From Panaeolus papilionaceus (Eukaryota > Basidiomycota > Agaricomycetes > Agaricales): a DNA stretch of 64,000 bases. Each line of letters begins with the position of its first letter. Positions within the stretch are counted from its first letter, which is position 1. Of the stretch, positions 33,932-46,561 are shown piece after piece. The notes under the pieces were generated by a model. It was not told the DNA's origin. It worked only from the letters and a program-made list of their open reading frames with translations, and made no database searches. A program made the translations under genes and the position numbers. The DNA lies in NCBI GenBank assembly GCA_015501605.1, contig JADNRZ010000015.1, forward strand, positions 62,001-126,000. The letters run 5' to 3'.

Positions 33932-35968
33932 TACCCGAGGAGTTAGTTTCTTATGGCAGGCTTATGTAAATAGCTGATATCTTCAGCATAACTTGAATTG
34001 AAGGCCGCTGCCAAGAGCGGCACGGCACCCGAGGCTTTACAACTTGAATTACAGTACTACAAAAACACATTACTTGTACACTATTTCTTTTACTACTCAT
34101 GTGTTGGAATATGCATTTTGGGCAAATGTATTAAATCATCTTGCATGTGTACCTGTGCCTAACTACAGTCCGCGATGTGGGGAAGACTCATCATAGGATA
34201 AGATGGTTCCAGAAAAGGCCGGAAACCAGACTGCCGCCTCACCGTGGGCGGATGAGGCGGATGAGGCAGTCTGACAAATCAGCATGATTTCGAAAGCGCT
34301 TCTCCAATTCTCCGAATCACACCAAACGCCTGGGTAGCGGTTTGAATGGGGACTTGGTTTTTTTCTACACCCCCAGTCCAATATTTGCTTAAATTTGTCT
34401 GGCAGATGCATTTTCATTATTTACATACGGCGGGCAAGCCAAAATTTGGCAAAATGATATATAAAATTGCAACCATACCATACTACAGAGTCGTGACATC
34501 AGGGTATTACTTGCGGCCATTAGACCAAATGCCAGTGACCTTGAGATTGAGTAATACTACTAGAAAATACTACTCATCCTTGGCCACGGATATCGAGTTT
34601 TCAAGCCGTCCAAGAATACAATGCTTTGCTGCCCTTGTCTCTGGGTTGACGTGATTTGGGTTGCTCAGAGCCTCGCAGTAGTCTAAAATTTGGAGAATAC
34701 GTTTAATGGAATTAACATATGATATAATGCCGATTGTTCAACCCAATTAGCAGACATTCAGTTCGAAGCAGAACTCTGAGCCATGTGGTGGCTTGTAAAC
34801 TTGGGCCCCATAATCACCGGTGCTGTTAAATTCACATCTTCTCTCCCTCTCTTGAAATTAATTGTATTTTTGTACAATTTCGATATACATAGGACAACCT
34901 CCTAAACTTCAGATTGCGATTCAACTGTGGGCAGGAAAAAAATCAAAAGGCCTTCTTACTAGATGGTGCATGCAAAATCACTAAAACTACTACTCTAGGC
35001 TCTTTTAAGTTCCTTACCTCTCTCAGGACAGCATCTGACATTCTTATTGCCCATTCTCCGTGCAAAAGAGCACCTTAATAGTTTCGAAAACAAGGTCAAG
35101 GCGATGAGTCCAAATACGAACAAATTCCGCCTCAATCCGCCTCATCCTTCGTTTCCTTTCAGCATTTGGTACTGCCACGCGGCATCCGTCGGATTCGTTC
35201 CTCGGTCCCCAAGCGCTCAGATCCGTGCGCGGTATGAACTAATATTCCGAACCCGCACCGGTTCAATGCAACTTCTCCTTTCCTTGTCCTTCGTTCCTTT
35301 CTGTCCTTTCTGTATTTGTTACATCACAACTCACAACTGCATGAAGGAATGACAACGATATCTTATCAGTATTTAAATTATCAAATCCCAGAACATATAG
35401 ACACCTGATATGTTTTCGTATGACTTTAATCCGAGTTTAAATTTTTTTTATGTCCTTAGATATCATTGTCGTGAGCAATTATATTTATTTGAGTAATATA
35501 TTGACCAGGGACCAGGGAATAGTGCAAAACGATGAATAAAGTATGTAAAATTTCAAGTTTATCAGGTAGAAGACTGCGAACAGCTGCGGTGCTGATAGTC
35601 CTCGTAACGAGTGCAGTGGAATGAGTCAAAGCCTGTCGAGTTGAGTCTGAGAATGGCCTGCGGGTCCAAATGGAGATCGGGCGAGGATATTCAGGGTCCT
35701 CAAGGAAGAGGTCGTTGCGTCGCACGAAAGACCTCAACTTTACTTCGTAAAGCCTCGGAATGTTGCGGCAGAACCTACTAAAAAGCTTCATTTGATTAAC
35801 TCGAGCCTCCTCGAACCTCTCGAAGTGGGCGGATATTTACAACACACAGCGCCTGATAAATGACAACCATCCCTTGATCATCCGCGGGCGGTTGGCTAAT
35901 GCAAGAAGCAACCCATGTGATCGGTTGACTAGCCTCTACTTGCGGTACTGAAGCTGAAAAAATATGGC
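33932..35968. other. gene-poor accessory stretch
   Basis: About 2 kb without a credible gene. It carries the palindrome at 34227-34273 and scattered short frames. It may contain decayed transposon sequence, but no family was recognised. Confidence 0.4.
34227..34273. repeat. 47-bp imperfect palindrome
   Basis: It begins CAGACTGCC and ends GGCAGTCTG (9 of 9 complementary), with GCCTCA and TGAGGC inside and a two-copy 9-bp tandem (GCGGATGAG). Its CAGACT/AGTCTG ends resemble those of the MITE about 300 bp away. No target duplication is seen. It may be a hairpin or a degraded element. Confidence 0.5.
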
Positions 35969-36292
35969 ATGAAAGATGCACTGTTGGACTGTTCGTCGAA
36001 CCTAATGTATTCGAATGCCCACCTGAATACAGTTATGACTATCGCTCGGATATTCTTGGAAATGAGTGACAGTAGGGCTACTCAGGGGGTTTCATTGAAG
36101 AAGCTTCTAGCTCAGACTCATGGAATACCACATGCCCAAAATTTTCTCCCCCGCACCCCTATGGAAACTCTGGAGTGGTCAGACATTCGGTTAGCATCCG
36201 AGGAAATATTAAATAACCGTATCCTTGATACTTTGAGTTACTTTTTCATCTGCTGGCAGTGCAATGTGTGCTGTATGGTAATCAAGCGCTGA
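35969..36292 (+). CDS. uncertain open frame, possible gene fragment
   Basis: The frame encodes MKDALLDCSSNLMYSNAHLN and continues for about 107 residues with a balanced, partly helical composition (TVMTIARIFLEM; LEWSDIRLASEEIL). It extends upstream to an AG at 35933-35934, so it could be the last exon of a small or decayed gene. No family was recognised. It is convergent with the MetE-like gene. Confidence 0.25.
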   Translation: MKDALLDCSSNLMYSNAHLNTVMTIARIFLEMSDSRATQGVSLKKLLAQTHGIPHAQNFLPRTPMETLEWSDIRLASEEILNNRILDTLSYFFICWQCNVCCMVIKR

Positions 36293-36467
36293 AAGTCCGG
36301 GTCATGTAAGTTGTCTTGGCACAATTCGACCCTCATAGACGCTCGCCATTTCCGTATTTCATGCGTTCACGCTATCGACCACAAAGTATAATTACATACG
36401 AGGGATAAATTAATCAGAAAAATTACGCGTTAAATCAGTAGCAACTACGACGAGGCTTGTAGGATGT

Positions 36468-38340
36468 TTAAGCATCTGAGGGCCATATTTTCTTAGATGC
36501 TTCAACAAGACGAGCAAGCTTTCTTCTTTGTTCCTATCACAGCACGGTTAGACGGCTAATTCAATGATGCGATTCAAGTTTTAGAGGCCGGACTTGCCTC
36601 TTCGTCAATGGGATTCCCTTCCCAGACCGAAGCGAATCCACACTGCGTGCTGATGCAAATTCTAGATCATTCTGTCAGTACATAAAACAACTAAAACCTT
36701 GTTATATTAGCTCACTGGTCAAGCGCATGTTCTCGAGAGCGAGGCGGGCATCCGGAGGACATAACATCCACGGCCTCTTCAACCCGTGATTTCAAGTACT
36801 CTACCGACTCGAGCTAAACTCGAAAGGAACGTATTAGGGCGGACACACGTGGCGCGGGTTATAATCGACTACCTTGGGCGTTTTTGTCGTGACGAGGCCC
36901 AATACGACGGTCTTGTTCGGAGGGAAATAGCGCAGCGGACGGAAATCCCCAGCGCGCTCAGTGTCATATTCAAGCTAACATCACATATTAGTGAGGCTCA
37001 TTGTATCAAGAAGAATAGGCTGGACGAAACGCACATAGAAGGTATCAACGTCCAGCATACTGAAGACTTTGAAGGCGATCCGTTCATATCCCCCTTCTGA
37101 AAAGTGGATCCCTCCCTGAGAAAATGATTGTGATGTAATGAGTCGCTGCCTGCAGAGGACATGTTGTTGAGCGTCATCTGAGTGTAGTTACCTTGAAATT
37201 GCCTCTGCACATATGGAGACTGATGGCCATGTCTGCTGGTCGTCCTCTAGTGCAGTAGTTGATTGCTCGAATATAAGTGTCGAGTAGGGCTTCGTGGTCC
37301 ACGCCGGCTTTCTCCATGCCTGAAAGCATACTCTCGCTACAGAAATAGCAAAACGTTGGGTCGTCGATTTGGACATGTCCTGGGTCACATTAAGTATTAG
37401 TTCAGGCAGACATGGTGGCGACGCACGACAACCGTGTTCGTAAAGCTCTCTGATTTCTGCCCTGTAAGCTACGCCCAAGTCACTGAAATACTCGTCTAAA
37501 TACGTGTTAAGTAATTGCCCATGGATAAAAATTCCCGCTTACCATCAGACTTGTACACAGAGGTATCGTACGTCGAGTCCGAACCGTGTCGTTGGTGGAA
37601 CCAAGTAGGTGAACACATAGTAACCTTTAACGAGCGGACGTCCTAAGATAACCAGATTAGATTGCGTTGGCGTGCAAAGCAGCGCACTTGCCTGACTAGA
37701 CACGAGACCCTTGAGATATTTGAACTCGTCCAGATAAAATGGCTTGGTCCGTGTAATCTTTCCCTGAAGAGGAGGTTTTTAAAGACATGTCACATGAGAC
37801 GAGATGCTGCTGTGATCGACTAACATTGCAGAAAAATGTCGGAGAGTGTTTAACTCCCATGTCGTACATAATAGCAATGTGAGGGATATAAGGCTAGCGT
37901 TATTGTTTGGATGAGTAACTGGAGGGACGAGGGAACTGTATTTTATACCTTGAACATAGATATAGGATCTGATGCGGTGTCAACATGAGTTAAACATGAA
38001 ATGTCTATACCAAACCTACGTTCGGGTATATAGAGCATTCCTCCCAGTTTTTCAAAAACACCGTCGAAGAAACAACTCCTAAAAGTGGTCTGAGTATCAG
38101 CCAAACAAAATCAGACCATCAAAAGGTGACAAACCTCCTCATTTCACCGTCGGTGATGTCTTTGATACCTACTTCTTGCTGTAGTGCGAGCACCTGTTTG
38201 ACAGCCTCATCTTCTGCGGCTGTGAGCTCACGAGACGTACATGGCCTAGTTTCTAGTTGTTGTCGCATCTCATACAGCTCGCGAGGACGGAGAAGAGAAC
38301 CAATGTGATCAGCCCGGTATCGAGGTAGCTGATGAGGCAT
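36468..38340 (-). CDS. MetE C-terminal-like (UROD/MetE superfamily) methyltransferase homologue
   Basis: A gene of about ten or more exons is read leftward from MPHQLPRYRADHIGSLLRP (start 38340) to TAA at 36468. Conserved blocks are ADHIGSLLRP, then VGIKDITDGEMRR, then CFFDGVFEKLGGM, then HVQIDDPTFCYFC, then HMCRGNFKG, then GGIHFSEGGYERIA, then TVVLGLVTTKTPK and ICISTQCGFAS. It matches the stand-alone fungal relatives of the C-terminal domain of cobalamin-independent methionine synthase. The Cys of QCGF and of HMCRGN are the expected zinc and thiol-binding positions. Full MetE has a second N-terminal domain, which is absent, so true methionine synthase activity is doubtful. One exon encodes only about six residues (DPISMFK). 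Splicing restores an open frame throughout as far as I followed it. Confidence 0.82.
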
Positions 38341-39399
38341 ATCGGGCGTTGAGCTGCAGGTGCTAGGTAAGAAAGTACGAGGAAGGGATGTTGTACAGAA
38401 TGCCGGGACCTACGAGCTTCTTATACGGTGAAACAAGCCAAAGTAGACGTAACGGTATTGGAAAGATTGCTTGGAGTCGCAGGGAAATCCAGTTGACGAT
38501 AAGATCGCATTCTTGTAACTGTCAAATAGAACGATTTTGGCATACTTTAACCGTTTGTGTGCAAACCAGTGGTCGGATATGGCTTCATGTCGTACAAAAA
38601 AGACTTTTAAGTTGACAATGGGGTGAAAAAAAGGCGTCCATTTACAAGACAAGAATCTTTGCGGGAGTGACACTTACAAGCTCTAGGAAATGAAACGAAT
38701 AGAACGAGCGTGTGGAGAAAGAGAACTGATCAATGTCCATTGCAGCCTCTTTTCGAAGCGGGATGCAAGAAGCAAGCAGCAAAAGGTCATATTCTTCCAA
38801 ACAGGGGTGAGGGCGGTTCTGGCAGGCAAAAAGCCTAAATAAAGACCTCATGGAAGGATTCGGAAGATTTCAATGCAGGCATAATTTGGAACCATAAGGA
38901 ATGGTTCGTTGGTCCGTTGATGACGATAACAGCAGGGAGAAAGTTGACTCCGATGAGCACTTGGAGTTCAAAAAAAGAGCACGATTCAGATGCAGCAAGT
39001 TTCAAACTGAAATGGAACGGTCACGAAGAAGCTTTCAATAAGCAGTTTAAAATTATCACGATTGTCTATCGAAAGTCGTTCGGTGTTGACGAAAATGATG
39101 ATAGTCAAGTTGAAAAAGCCACTTAGAGAAACAGTGAAGGCACGGTTTGAGCGCGGTCACAAATAGGCTATCGTGGGAAAGTTGAAGTCTTTGTTCTGTT
39201 GCTCCATAAATCTGAGGTTAGGGTCAACGGGATTTGCCGGTGGTCCTACACAGTTTGTCCAAGCCACAGGTCGGATTCCCGACGTGTGATCAGAATATTG
39301 GCATCGGCCTCCTCGACGACTTCAAGACACAAGGTATGTCGTTTTGTTGAACGATTAAATCATGATCTAACAGCATCGTTTGTATCGATAGACTAGGAC
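38341..39399. promoter_or_regulatory. divergent intergenic region upstream of MetE-like gene and eL13
   Basis: About 1 kb. It holds the two promoters. A possible 40-nt 5'-UTR intron of the eL13 gene (GTATGT to CTAACAG) lies at 39334-39373. Minus-strand frames at 38410-38851 have no recognisable coding character. Confidence 0.4.
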
Positions 39400-40188
39400 A
39401 TGGGTTTCGCTCACAACAACGGTAATTTCAGTCAATTTAACCCATTTTACCAAAAAAATCTCAACAACTTTGGCAGTCCTCCCTGGAAACCATTTCCGCA
39501 AGGACTGGCAGCGCCGTGTCCGCACCTGGTTCGATCAGCCAGGTCGCAAGCTCCGCAGACGTAATGCTCGCAAGGCCAAGGCTGCCTCTCTCGGTGTTCG
39601 CCCTCTCTCCCTTCTCCGACCTGCCGTTCGTGGCCAAACCGTTCGATACAACCGCAAAATCCGTGAGGGCCGTGGTTTCACCCTTGCTGAGCTTAAGGAG
39701 GCTGGTGTTGGAAAGAAGGAGGCTCGTAGCGTTGGTATCGTTGTTGACCACAGGAGGAGAAACTTGAGCGAAGAGGGAAAAAAACTCAATGTTGAGAGAC
39801 TGCAGGCTTACAAGGCCCGCTTGATCGTCTTCCCCCGCAAGGCTGGCAAGCCCAAGAAGGGAGACTCATCCGTAAGTGCATATTAGATGAAACTAATTAA
39901 CTTGTTAAAGTGCTTTTGATTAGGCCGAAGACCTTAAGGCTGCCACCACTCGCGCCGCCGTTGCCCTCCCCTCACCATACGTCGCCGATGCCCCTCGCGC
40001 AATCACCGAGGAGGAGCGCAAATTCGAGGCCTACAAAAGCCTTCGCGTTGCTCGCGCCAACGCCAGATATGAGGGTGTCCGCAAGGCTCGCGCTGCCAAG
40101 GTAAGTTTAGAAGGTTACATGTCTTACATTGTCTTGTTGACGCGAGCATCAATAGAAAGAGGAGGAGGAGGCCGCAAAGAAGAAGTAG
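39400..40188 (+). CDS. RPL13: 60S ribosomal protein eL13
   Basis: Four exons (39400-39421, 39477-39871, 39924-40100, 40156-40188) give about 208 residues. Exon 1 codes for only MGFAHNN and part of a codon, as is common in fungal ribosomal genes. Recognisable stretches are [20 protein letters not shown], then [17 protein letters not shown], then [20 protein letters not shown] and [17 protein letters not shown]. The last exon encodes the Lys/Glu tail. It is a structural protein of the large ribosomal subunit. The length matches the family. Confidence 0.96.
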
Positions 40189-40448
40189 ACGTTCTTTGTA
40201 TTGTGGTTATTTCATTTTCTATGTTCATATATGCCTGCCGTCGGCGCCTATTAAAACACCTTGGAGACACTTGTCCCACTGTACCGCATATGCCTCATGC
40301 ACCATCCAATATGAACACCATTTCGCGGATTCAAAGTTCGTAAACCTAGCTACATGCAATCGGGTAATTTTTGAATGCAGTGGCTGCTCGCATATATTAA
40401 TAAGATAAAACCAACAAGGGTTTGTGTCTAAATATCTAAAGGTCTAAA

Positions 40449-42319
40449 TTATAAATATTTCGAATGTAACCCTCTGCTCATCTTCCGATGTTTGGCCTCT
40501 GAATCGGCAACCTTCTTGTCGAATGCTTCCTTGACCTCTACACTGGCCACCTTGCCTATAATCTTGACCTGTTCTGCAACGTTTCGGAGAGTTCCAATGA
40601 CTTCTCCATTTCCGTCAACGAAGCCGAACTCAGCATAGGTAAGGCCCTCTTCTTTTGCGAATTGCTTCACCAGCTCACTGGCGCGACGGAGGTTGTGGCG
40701 CGGCAAACGCGGGAAGAGATGGTGAGTGACCTGGAGATGCAGGCCACCGTGTAGAAACTCCACGGATTCAGAGCAGATGACATCGCTGGTAGTCCGCATC
40801 TGTCGATGAGGGAAAGACTCAATCGGACCCAGATCCCCCGAGGGCATGCTGAAATGCGAAAGAACAATCTGAGGGAGATTTGCGTCAGTTAGGGGTGTCA
40901 AAATGCCGGAGGACTCTGTAAAAAAGGGGTTACCTGTACATGTAGAGGGCTCGTTACAACATGGCTCACAACGAGATAGGCAAGAGCCTTCTGCCATGAT
41001 CCGCATCCATAGAGTAGAGATCCGTACCAGGACCAGAAGAAAATGATACCGGTAACTTCAAGTCTCCAAGCCCATTTCCCACCTCTTGCACGTTTGGTAT
41101 CGAAAGCTTTTTGGTATAAATAGGTATATGAGTTGACGTAAAGGTTGAAGCGACCGAAAGCCATAACAATGTAGAATAGCTTGTGTTGAATGGATAAAAA
41201 AAGTCTTGCGAAAGCGTCAAACTTGAGAATCCTCTTGTAATACGAAGACCATAGGGAATCTAAAAATGCGGGCGAGATAGCAAAGAATGGCATGTGTTGG
41301 ATATCCGGATCACTTGAGTAGAGTTAGGGGTTGAACTGGCCCAGGAGAAAATAATCGGCTCACTGAGCAGGATGATTTGTGACAACTGACGGAGAATGTC
41401 ATTGAAAAATAGGCTGATGATATTGAAGCAAACAAAGCTTACGATGATGAACATTGTGGTTCTGAAAGTATGTTAGTGGGTGCACTGGAGTTGAGGGGAT
41501 AAAAGGAATGCTTACCTGAACCCACCAACCAATACTCAGACCACCAATGAAGTCAGCAATTAAGGTTGCAATGATGCGGTCCATGGCCCAATTATGAGTG
41601 ACACCCATATGGCCCAGGTCATGGGCACTGAAGACAAGCTGGTGCCAGAACATTCCAAGGGAAATGGCACTGACGATGAGCCAATTGTGTCGATAGGCAT
41701 AGGCAGAAACGACTGCCAAGAAGGTATAACGGGCAATTTCTGGTCCATATCCGGTTAGGTATGGTGTTTTGTATAGACCAGCAGCGGTAACGCGTTTATG
41801 GAGCTCCCGCCAAGCTTTGGAATGTCTCGCCTGAACTTTGAGAGAAAGGCTTGAAGGTGGGACTTGGAGAGAGGCCAATGTGGGAGCTGAAGATTGGCTG
41901 TGATCGTTGTTATTTTCAACAAGGAGAATTGAGGAAGAAGGAAAGAATTCTGAGTCCTCTTTAGAATAAACCTCTGTTGCTTCTTTGAACCATTCCATTT
42001 TGCCAGCTGAACCCAATTTGCGAACCCAACCTGTCGCTATTGGGGGTATAAAGGGAACCCACACGCCGTCTGTCAACTCTACGCGACCGACAGAGTAACG
42101 TTGTACGAGCTGAAAAGTTTTGTCTGAATGATTTGCCTCTATTTCATCGGAGGCGTCTCTGCCAACGAAATGAAGAAGGGCAAGAGAGCCACCTGGATGA
42201 GCATCTAGCCATTTTTGTGGTATAGAAAGGAGATGAGAATTAAAAATAATGAGACATTCCCCTTGAAGTATACGGGCGGCAATCTGGTCCCTTGACCAGA
42301 CAACAGGTGTGGCGCCCAT
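40449..42319 (-). CDS. delta-8 sphingolipid desaturase, cytochrome b5 fusion
   Basis: Read leftward from MGATPVVWSRDQIAARI (start 42319) to TAA at 40449-40451. The N-terminal cytochrome b5 domain has the heme motif HPGG (LDAHPGGSLALLHFVG). The desaturase part has three histidine boxes: HDLGHMGVTH, HNVHH and QVTHHLFPRLPRHN, where Gln replaces the first His, typical of front-end desaturases. Membrane helices lie between the boxes. It acts in the ER on the long-chain base of ceramide, making 4,8-sphingadienine in fungal glucosylceramides. A delta-6/5 acyl desaturase is the main alternative, and the histidine pattern does not exclude it. Confidence 0.88.
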
Positions 42320-42514
42320 TTAAAAGAAAAGGAAAAACAGAGGTGAGACGAGGGAGAGAAAGAGTTGAAACTGCCGAGAACGGACCGCTCGGATAAACCC
42401 CTGATGAAATATATTACTTGGCGTGTGAAAATAATGGAGAGTGTGATCAATCTTGAGCTCCCTGTGCTTTGACAGACTTTCTTTACAACAACTGACTACA
42501 AGGCTTTGTAAATA

Positions 42515-43940
42515 ATGGCTGCAGTCATTTCTAAAGATCCTTTTGTGGATCCATCTTCCAAATCTTCAAAGTCTCATAGAACTCCACCGCCACCACCACC
42601 AACAAAAACGCAAAATAGAAATAATAATAATTTAAAGTCTCAATCACAAATGTCAAAATCAGGCAACAACAGTAACAACGATATCACAGAGGCAGTTCGT
42701 GATACCGTTGTGCTCCGGAGCCAGCAGGATCATTCAACTCGCACATCAACAAAGATGAATCGTAGTCACACTGCTGCGTATGTTAACTTTTTACCTTTCT
42801 AAACTCATCTAATCCTCTTATCGTTTATTTATCATGCAATCCAGTACTCCCTCCTCTCCACCAACTGCCTCCCGCCCTTCTGGTAGGAGAGTTCAGTCAG
42901 ACGACAGTGCCAATAATATTACAGAAAAACCTCGCTCTTCCGCTAAATCTCGCCCTAAGAAAGGTTCACAATATGCAGATGTTATCGATAGACTTGACTT
43001 TACCGGCGTGGGACCTAGTATGTGCTCCACCTTGATTTCAACCCCATATTCTCGCTAATCCTCTATAGTGTTCCATCACGATGGTCCTTTCGATGCTTGT
43101 GCCCCAGCTCGCAACAAGCACCGTAACAAGGCTCCTCTCTACGCATGGGCAGATGATCCAAACAACGTCGCTTATGGAGACAGCGCCTACCCCGCACCTG
43201 GTGCTTATACCGCTTTCTCCAATGACTATCCAGAACCTCCGAAGAAGAAGGTAGATGCCATAGCCGAAGCATGGGGAATTCATGAACCAGAACCTTTTGA
43301 GGAATTTTTTGCAGGAGGTGGTTCTGGTCGTGCTGAAGGAGACACACCTGCCAGCTCTATCTACAACGGAAAGGATCCTTCTAGAGCCAGACGTCCCAAA
43401 GATCCCAAGGATGCTCCTCCCCAACCAAGAACTTTCCGGCGCTCTTTGGTCCCTCCTCCCCAACCCATTTTCACCGCCGAGCCCATGGATGATTCCGCAG
43501 CACAGGGCTCGCCTCCACCTCCCTCTCCAGGTTTCCCCAAACGTTCCAAATCCTTGATGCATCGTATTCGTAAGATGAGAGACAGCCCAAACGTCCCTGT
43601 TGGAGCCGATTACGAACAACCACCCTCGCCGACCTCTCCCGTCGACCCCTCAAGGCCAAACGGTACCAGGCCCACACATCGCACTCAGAATTCTTTTTTG
43701 GGTCGCTTCGGAGGGGGTTCCCGGGCTAATCAACCACCTGCTGATAACGCAGGTGACAAACCAGAGCCATATGTCTTCATTGATACTCAAAATAACAAGG
43801 ATCTGCCGCTTCCCCCTCCGATCGCCGAAACCAATTCTAGTCCATCAGAAAATGGCAACGAAGGTGGCTCTTCCCCTGGTCTGGGTCGCAAAACCAGTAT
43901 TATGAAGAAAGTTGGCAAAGTAGTGAGAGGTTCGAAATGA
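42515..43940 (+). CDS. Pal1-family cell morphology / endocytosis protein
   Basis: Three exons (42515-42777, 42845-43017, 43069-43940) give about 435 residues. The conserved Pal1 core is RRVQSDDSANNITEKPRSSA, then QYADVIDRLDFTGVGP, then MFHHDGPFDACAPARNKHRN. Around it lie Pro/Ser-rich low-complexity segments, including a poly-Pro stretch near residue 26. The C-terminus is basic (KTSIMKKVGKVVRGSK). In fission yeast Pal1 concentrates at growth sites and acts with Sla2 in cell-wall integrity. In Magnaporthe, Pal1 relatives affect endocytosis. A coat-associated role is likely. Confidence 0.88.
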
Positions 43941-44650
43941 TCCTACCCCTAGACATCTGTCTATTTCCATCCCTTCACCGGCAAACACCCATGACCCGTA
44001 GTGCCAGGACTCGGTTTCGCCCTCTGCTTCTCATACCTCTTATCCACTCACGCCGACTTTCCTCCACTACTTTGCCCTACGCCGATGAACGACAGTTTCT
44101 CACCAGGTTTCCCCTACACGAGGTGTGGCTCGTGGATACCTTCTTTTTTCGCCATCCGCCGTCCTGCTTGTATGTATTTATTGCCGACCATTGCTTATTT
44201 CCCTTCAAGTCCACGTCACCAGTATCACAATGGTTCCGACCCATGCTTGTTGTTGCCAATGGAATGGGCCACTCGCATCACTCTGTCTGTTGCCTTTTTT
44301 ATTTATTTTCAATTCTTTAACCTTCTCTGTTTTCTTACCTAATGGCATGACATTCTTTTTATGACCTGCACTTCTTCCTTTGTTTACGGTAGTTTAAAGC
44401 GCAGAGGTTAGACTGTAATACGACGATACCTCAAGATGTCTTGTACTGTAATTTTCACATTCCTTTTCGTTTCTCTTTCTCTTCTCCTCTTCCCTTATCT
44501 GTGTGTCTGATATTAAGTAGTTACCAGCTGTTGCTTGGTCTGTATCTCGTCTTTTTCCCTTGCGTTGACTTGTATTTTAATAAATCAAAAATACATTTTT
44601 TCTTATTTCCCCTGATATAGTCTAGATCTACGCGAAAGATCCTAGTAAAT
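43941..44650. other. convergent 3' region between Pal1 and HIS7
   Basis: A 710-bp pyrimidine-rich stretch between two stop codons. It should be mostly 3' UTR. Plus-strand frames here have a composition typical of UTRs. Confidence 0.5.
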
Positions 44651-46371
44651 CTAATCTCTAACATTGATGTTTGCAGCTTTTAGTGCTATTTTTACCTCGT
44701 CGATACCGACTTCACCCCTGTGGAAGATACCGGCTGCGAGAGCTGCCTCTGCGTTCGTCTTCTCAAACACATCTGTAAAGTGTTGCGCTGTCCCTGCACC
44801 GCTGCTTGCAACAATCGGGATTTTGACGTTTTTGCGAATGAGGTTCAGTAGATCGTGGTCAAATCCTTTGCCAGTTCCGTCCCTGTCGATGCTGTTGATA
44901 AGAACCTCTCCTGCTCCAAGCCTCTCGACACCTTGGGCTAGCTGTAAAGCTGAAAGAGGGCGTATTTCTCGTCCGCCCGACACTGTGCATTGATACCACC
45001 AAACCTTCCCTCGCTCCTCTTCGGGACCATCTTCTTTACCGTGAACGAGTTCATCGACGTATGGGCCATCATACGTCGAAGGGTCCACGTATGCTCTCCT
45101 GGGATCAATGGATACTACGACGGCTTGTTTGCCATATACCCGAGCAATGGTCTCGATAGCGCTTGTCCCATCAGGTGCCCCAGTATTTCGCAGGCGCTCA
45201 ACCGCGTAGACAGCTTCCGAACCAATGCTAACCTTATCAGCACCGGCACGGAAATACGCTCCGGCAACCTCCAGAGCAGTGCGTTTTGTACCATCTGGAT
45301 CCACGGTGTCTTTGATTCCCCCACCAATGGTGAGAGGCACAAAGATGGTTTCGGCTGCCGCACGAACGACTGCCAGCATTGGTTGATCTTGGAGAGGCGA
45401 GTGGCGGAATGATGTGATATTGAGCAGACACAGCTCATCTGCTCCTGCTTGATAGTATCGAGATGCAAGTGCGACAGGCCTTCCGAGATTGCGTACTGCC
45501 CCAGCGGTGTTGGCTACGACACTCGAATCGGCCTTCTCGCGGACGTCGTACTGATCGCCTTTGGTGACCACCAAGTCGCCCTGATCATTGGCTCGAACGT
45601 CCATACAGGCAACGATGCGCTTCGTTAGCCTATGTTCCTTGGTGGGGATACGAGTAACCAGAGGTGCAGCTGGAGCTGACGTGTGCTCCGACTCTGGTTT
45701 TCGAAGCCATTCGTCGATGAGTTTGAGGCCCGCTGCACCAGACTTCTCCGGGTGAAACTGAGTAGCGAAGACGTTTCCTTTGCGAACAGAGGAGACGAAT
45801 AGCTCCTGACCATATTGAGTTGTAGTATATGCCCATTGCATGGCTTCCGGGTAGACATCAGGATTATACTTGGCACAATATGAGTGGACAAAGTAATAAT
45901 GAGATGCAGGATTGACGCCCTCTGAATCTTGAGCAGTGATTAAATCTGCAGTGTTCCATCCCATATGCGGCACAGTCTTGTCATCGTCATGGAATTTCTC
46001 GATGGGACAAGGGATTATCCCTAGACCAGGCAGTAAGCCTTCGGCCGATACCTGGAAGAGAACTTGCATTCCAATACAAATGCCAAAATAGGGTTTCCCG
46101 GATAGAATATAGTCTCGTAAAGGTTGGAGAAGACCACGAGCTGTAAGATGCTCTATAGCAGTTTCGAATGCTCCTACTCCTGGAAAAATTAAAGACTATG
46201 ATAGACCTGAGTTTGATTGACAGAGCATGTAAGGATGAGATGTAAACTAACTGTCGCATTTTCGAAATCTGATGGGTCCGAAATCCAGCGAAATGAATGA
46301 CCTAGAGAAGTCAAGGAATTTGCTAAACTCTGAACGTTTCCAGCGCCATAATCAAGAAGATATAGGACCAT
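44651..46371 (-). CDS. HIS7: imidazole glycerol phosphate synthase (glutaminase-cyclase fusion)
   Basis: Two exons, 46252-46371 and 44651-46195, give about 554 residues, close to yeast His7. The N-terminal class I glutamine amidotransferase has YLLDYGAGNVQSLANSL, nucleophile GICIGMQ and the His/Glu pair in FATQFHPEKSG. The C-terminal HisF barrel has IVACMDVRANDQGDLVV, then ADELCLLNITSFR, then VPLTIGGGIKD, then ADKVSIGSEAVY and LINSIDRDGTG. It converts PRFAR plus glutamine to IGP and AICAR in histidine synthesis, in the cytosol. The single intron is 56 nt. It is divergent from SER3, with a Gcn4-type site between them. Confidence 0.96.
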
Positions 46372-46427
46372 TTGAGAAGGGATGGTGATAAAGAGAAAGA
46401 CGAAGCTCTTGACAATCAAATAAATTA

Positions 46428-46436
46428 ACGAGTCAT
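46428..46436 (-). promoter_or_regulatory. Gcn4/CPC1-type binding site (ATGACTCGT)
   Basis: The minus strand reads ATGACTCGT, matching the Gcn4 consensus ATGACTCAT at 8 of 9 positions and keeping the TGACTC core. It lies 57 bp upstream of the HIS7 start and 206 bp upstream of the SER3 start. Confidence 0.55.
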
Positions 46437-46553
46437 TCGGAAAAACCGGACCGCTGATAACAAATTGATCAAAGTTGTCGTGCTTATTGTGACTTTAGAG
46501 TACACAATTATTATTCCTCCGAATTAAAATCATTATTTACGACTCTCTGCTCA

Positions 46554-46561
46554 TATATAAA
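46554..46561 (+). promoter_or_regulatory. TATA box of SER3
   Basis: TATATAAA sits 80 bp upstream of the SER3 start codon, in a typical position for a fungal TATA element. Confidence 0.6.

Noticed and set aside
43038..43619. 193-codon minus-strand open frame opposite Pal1
   Set aside because: It is antisense to the Pal1 core, whose motifs are clear on the plus strand.
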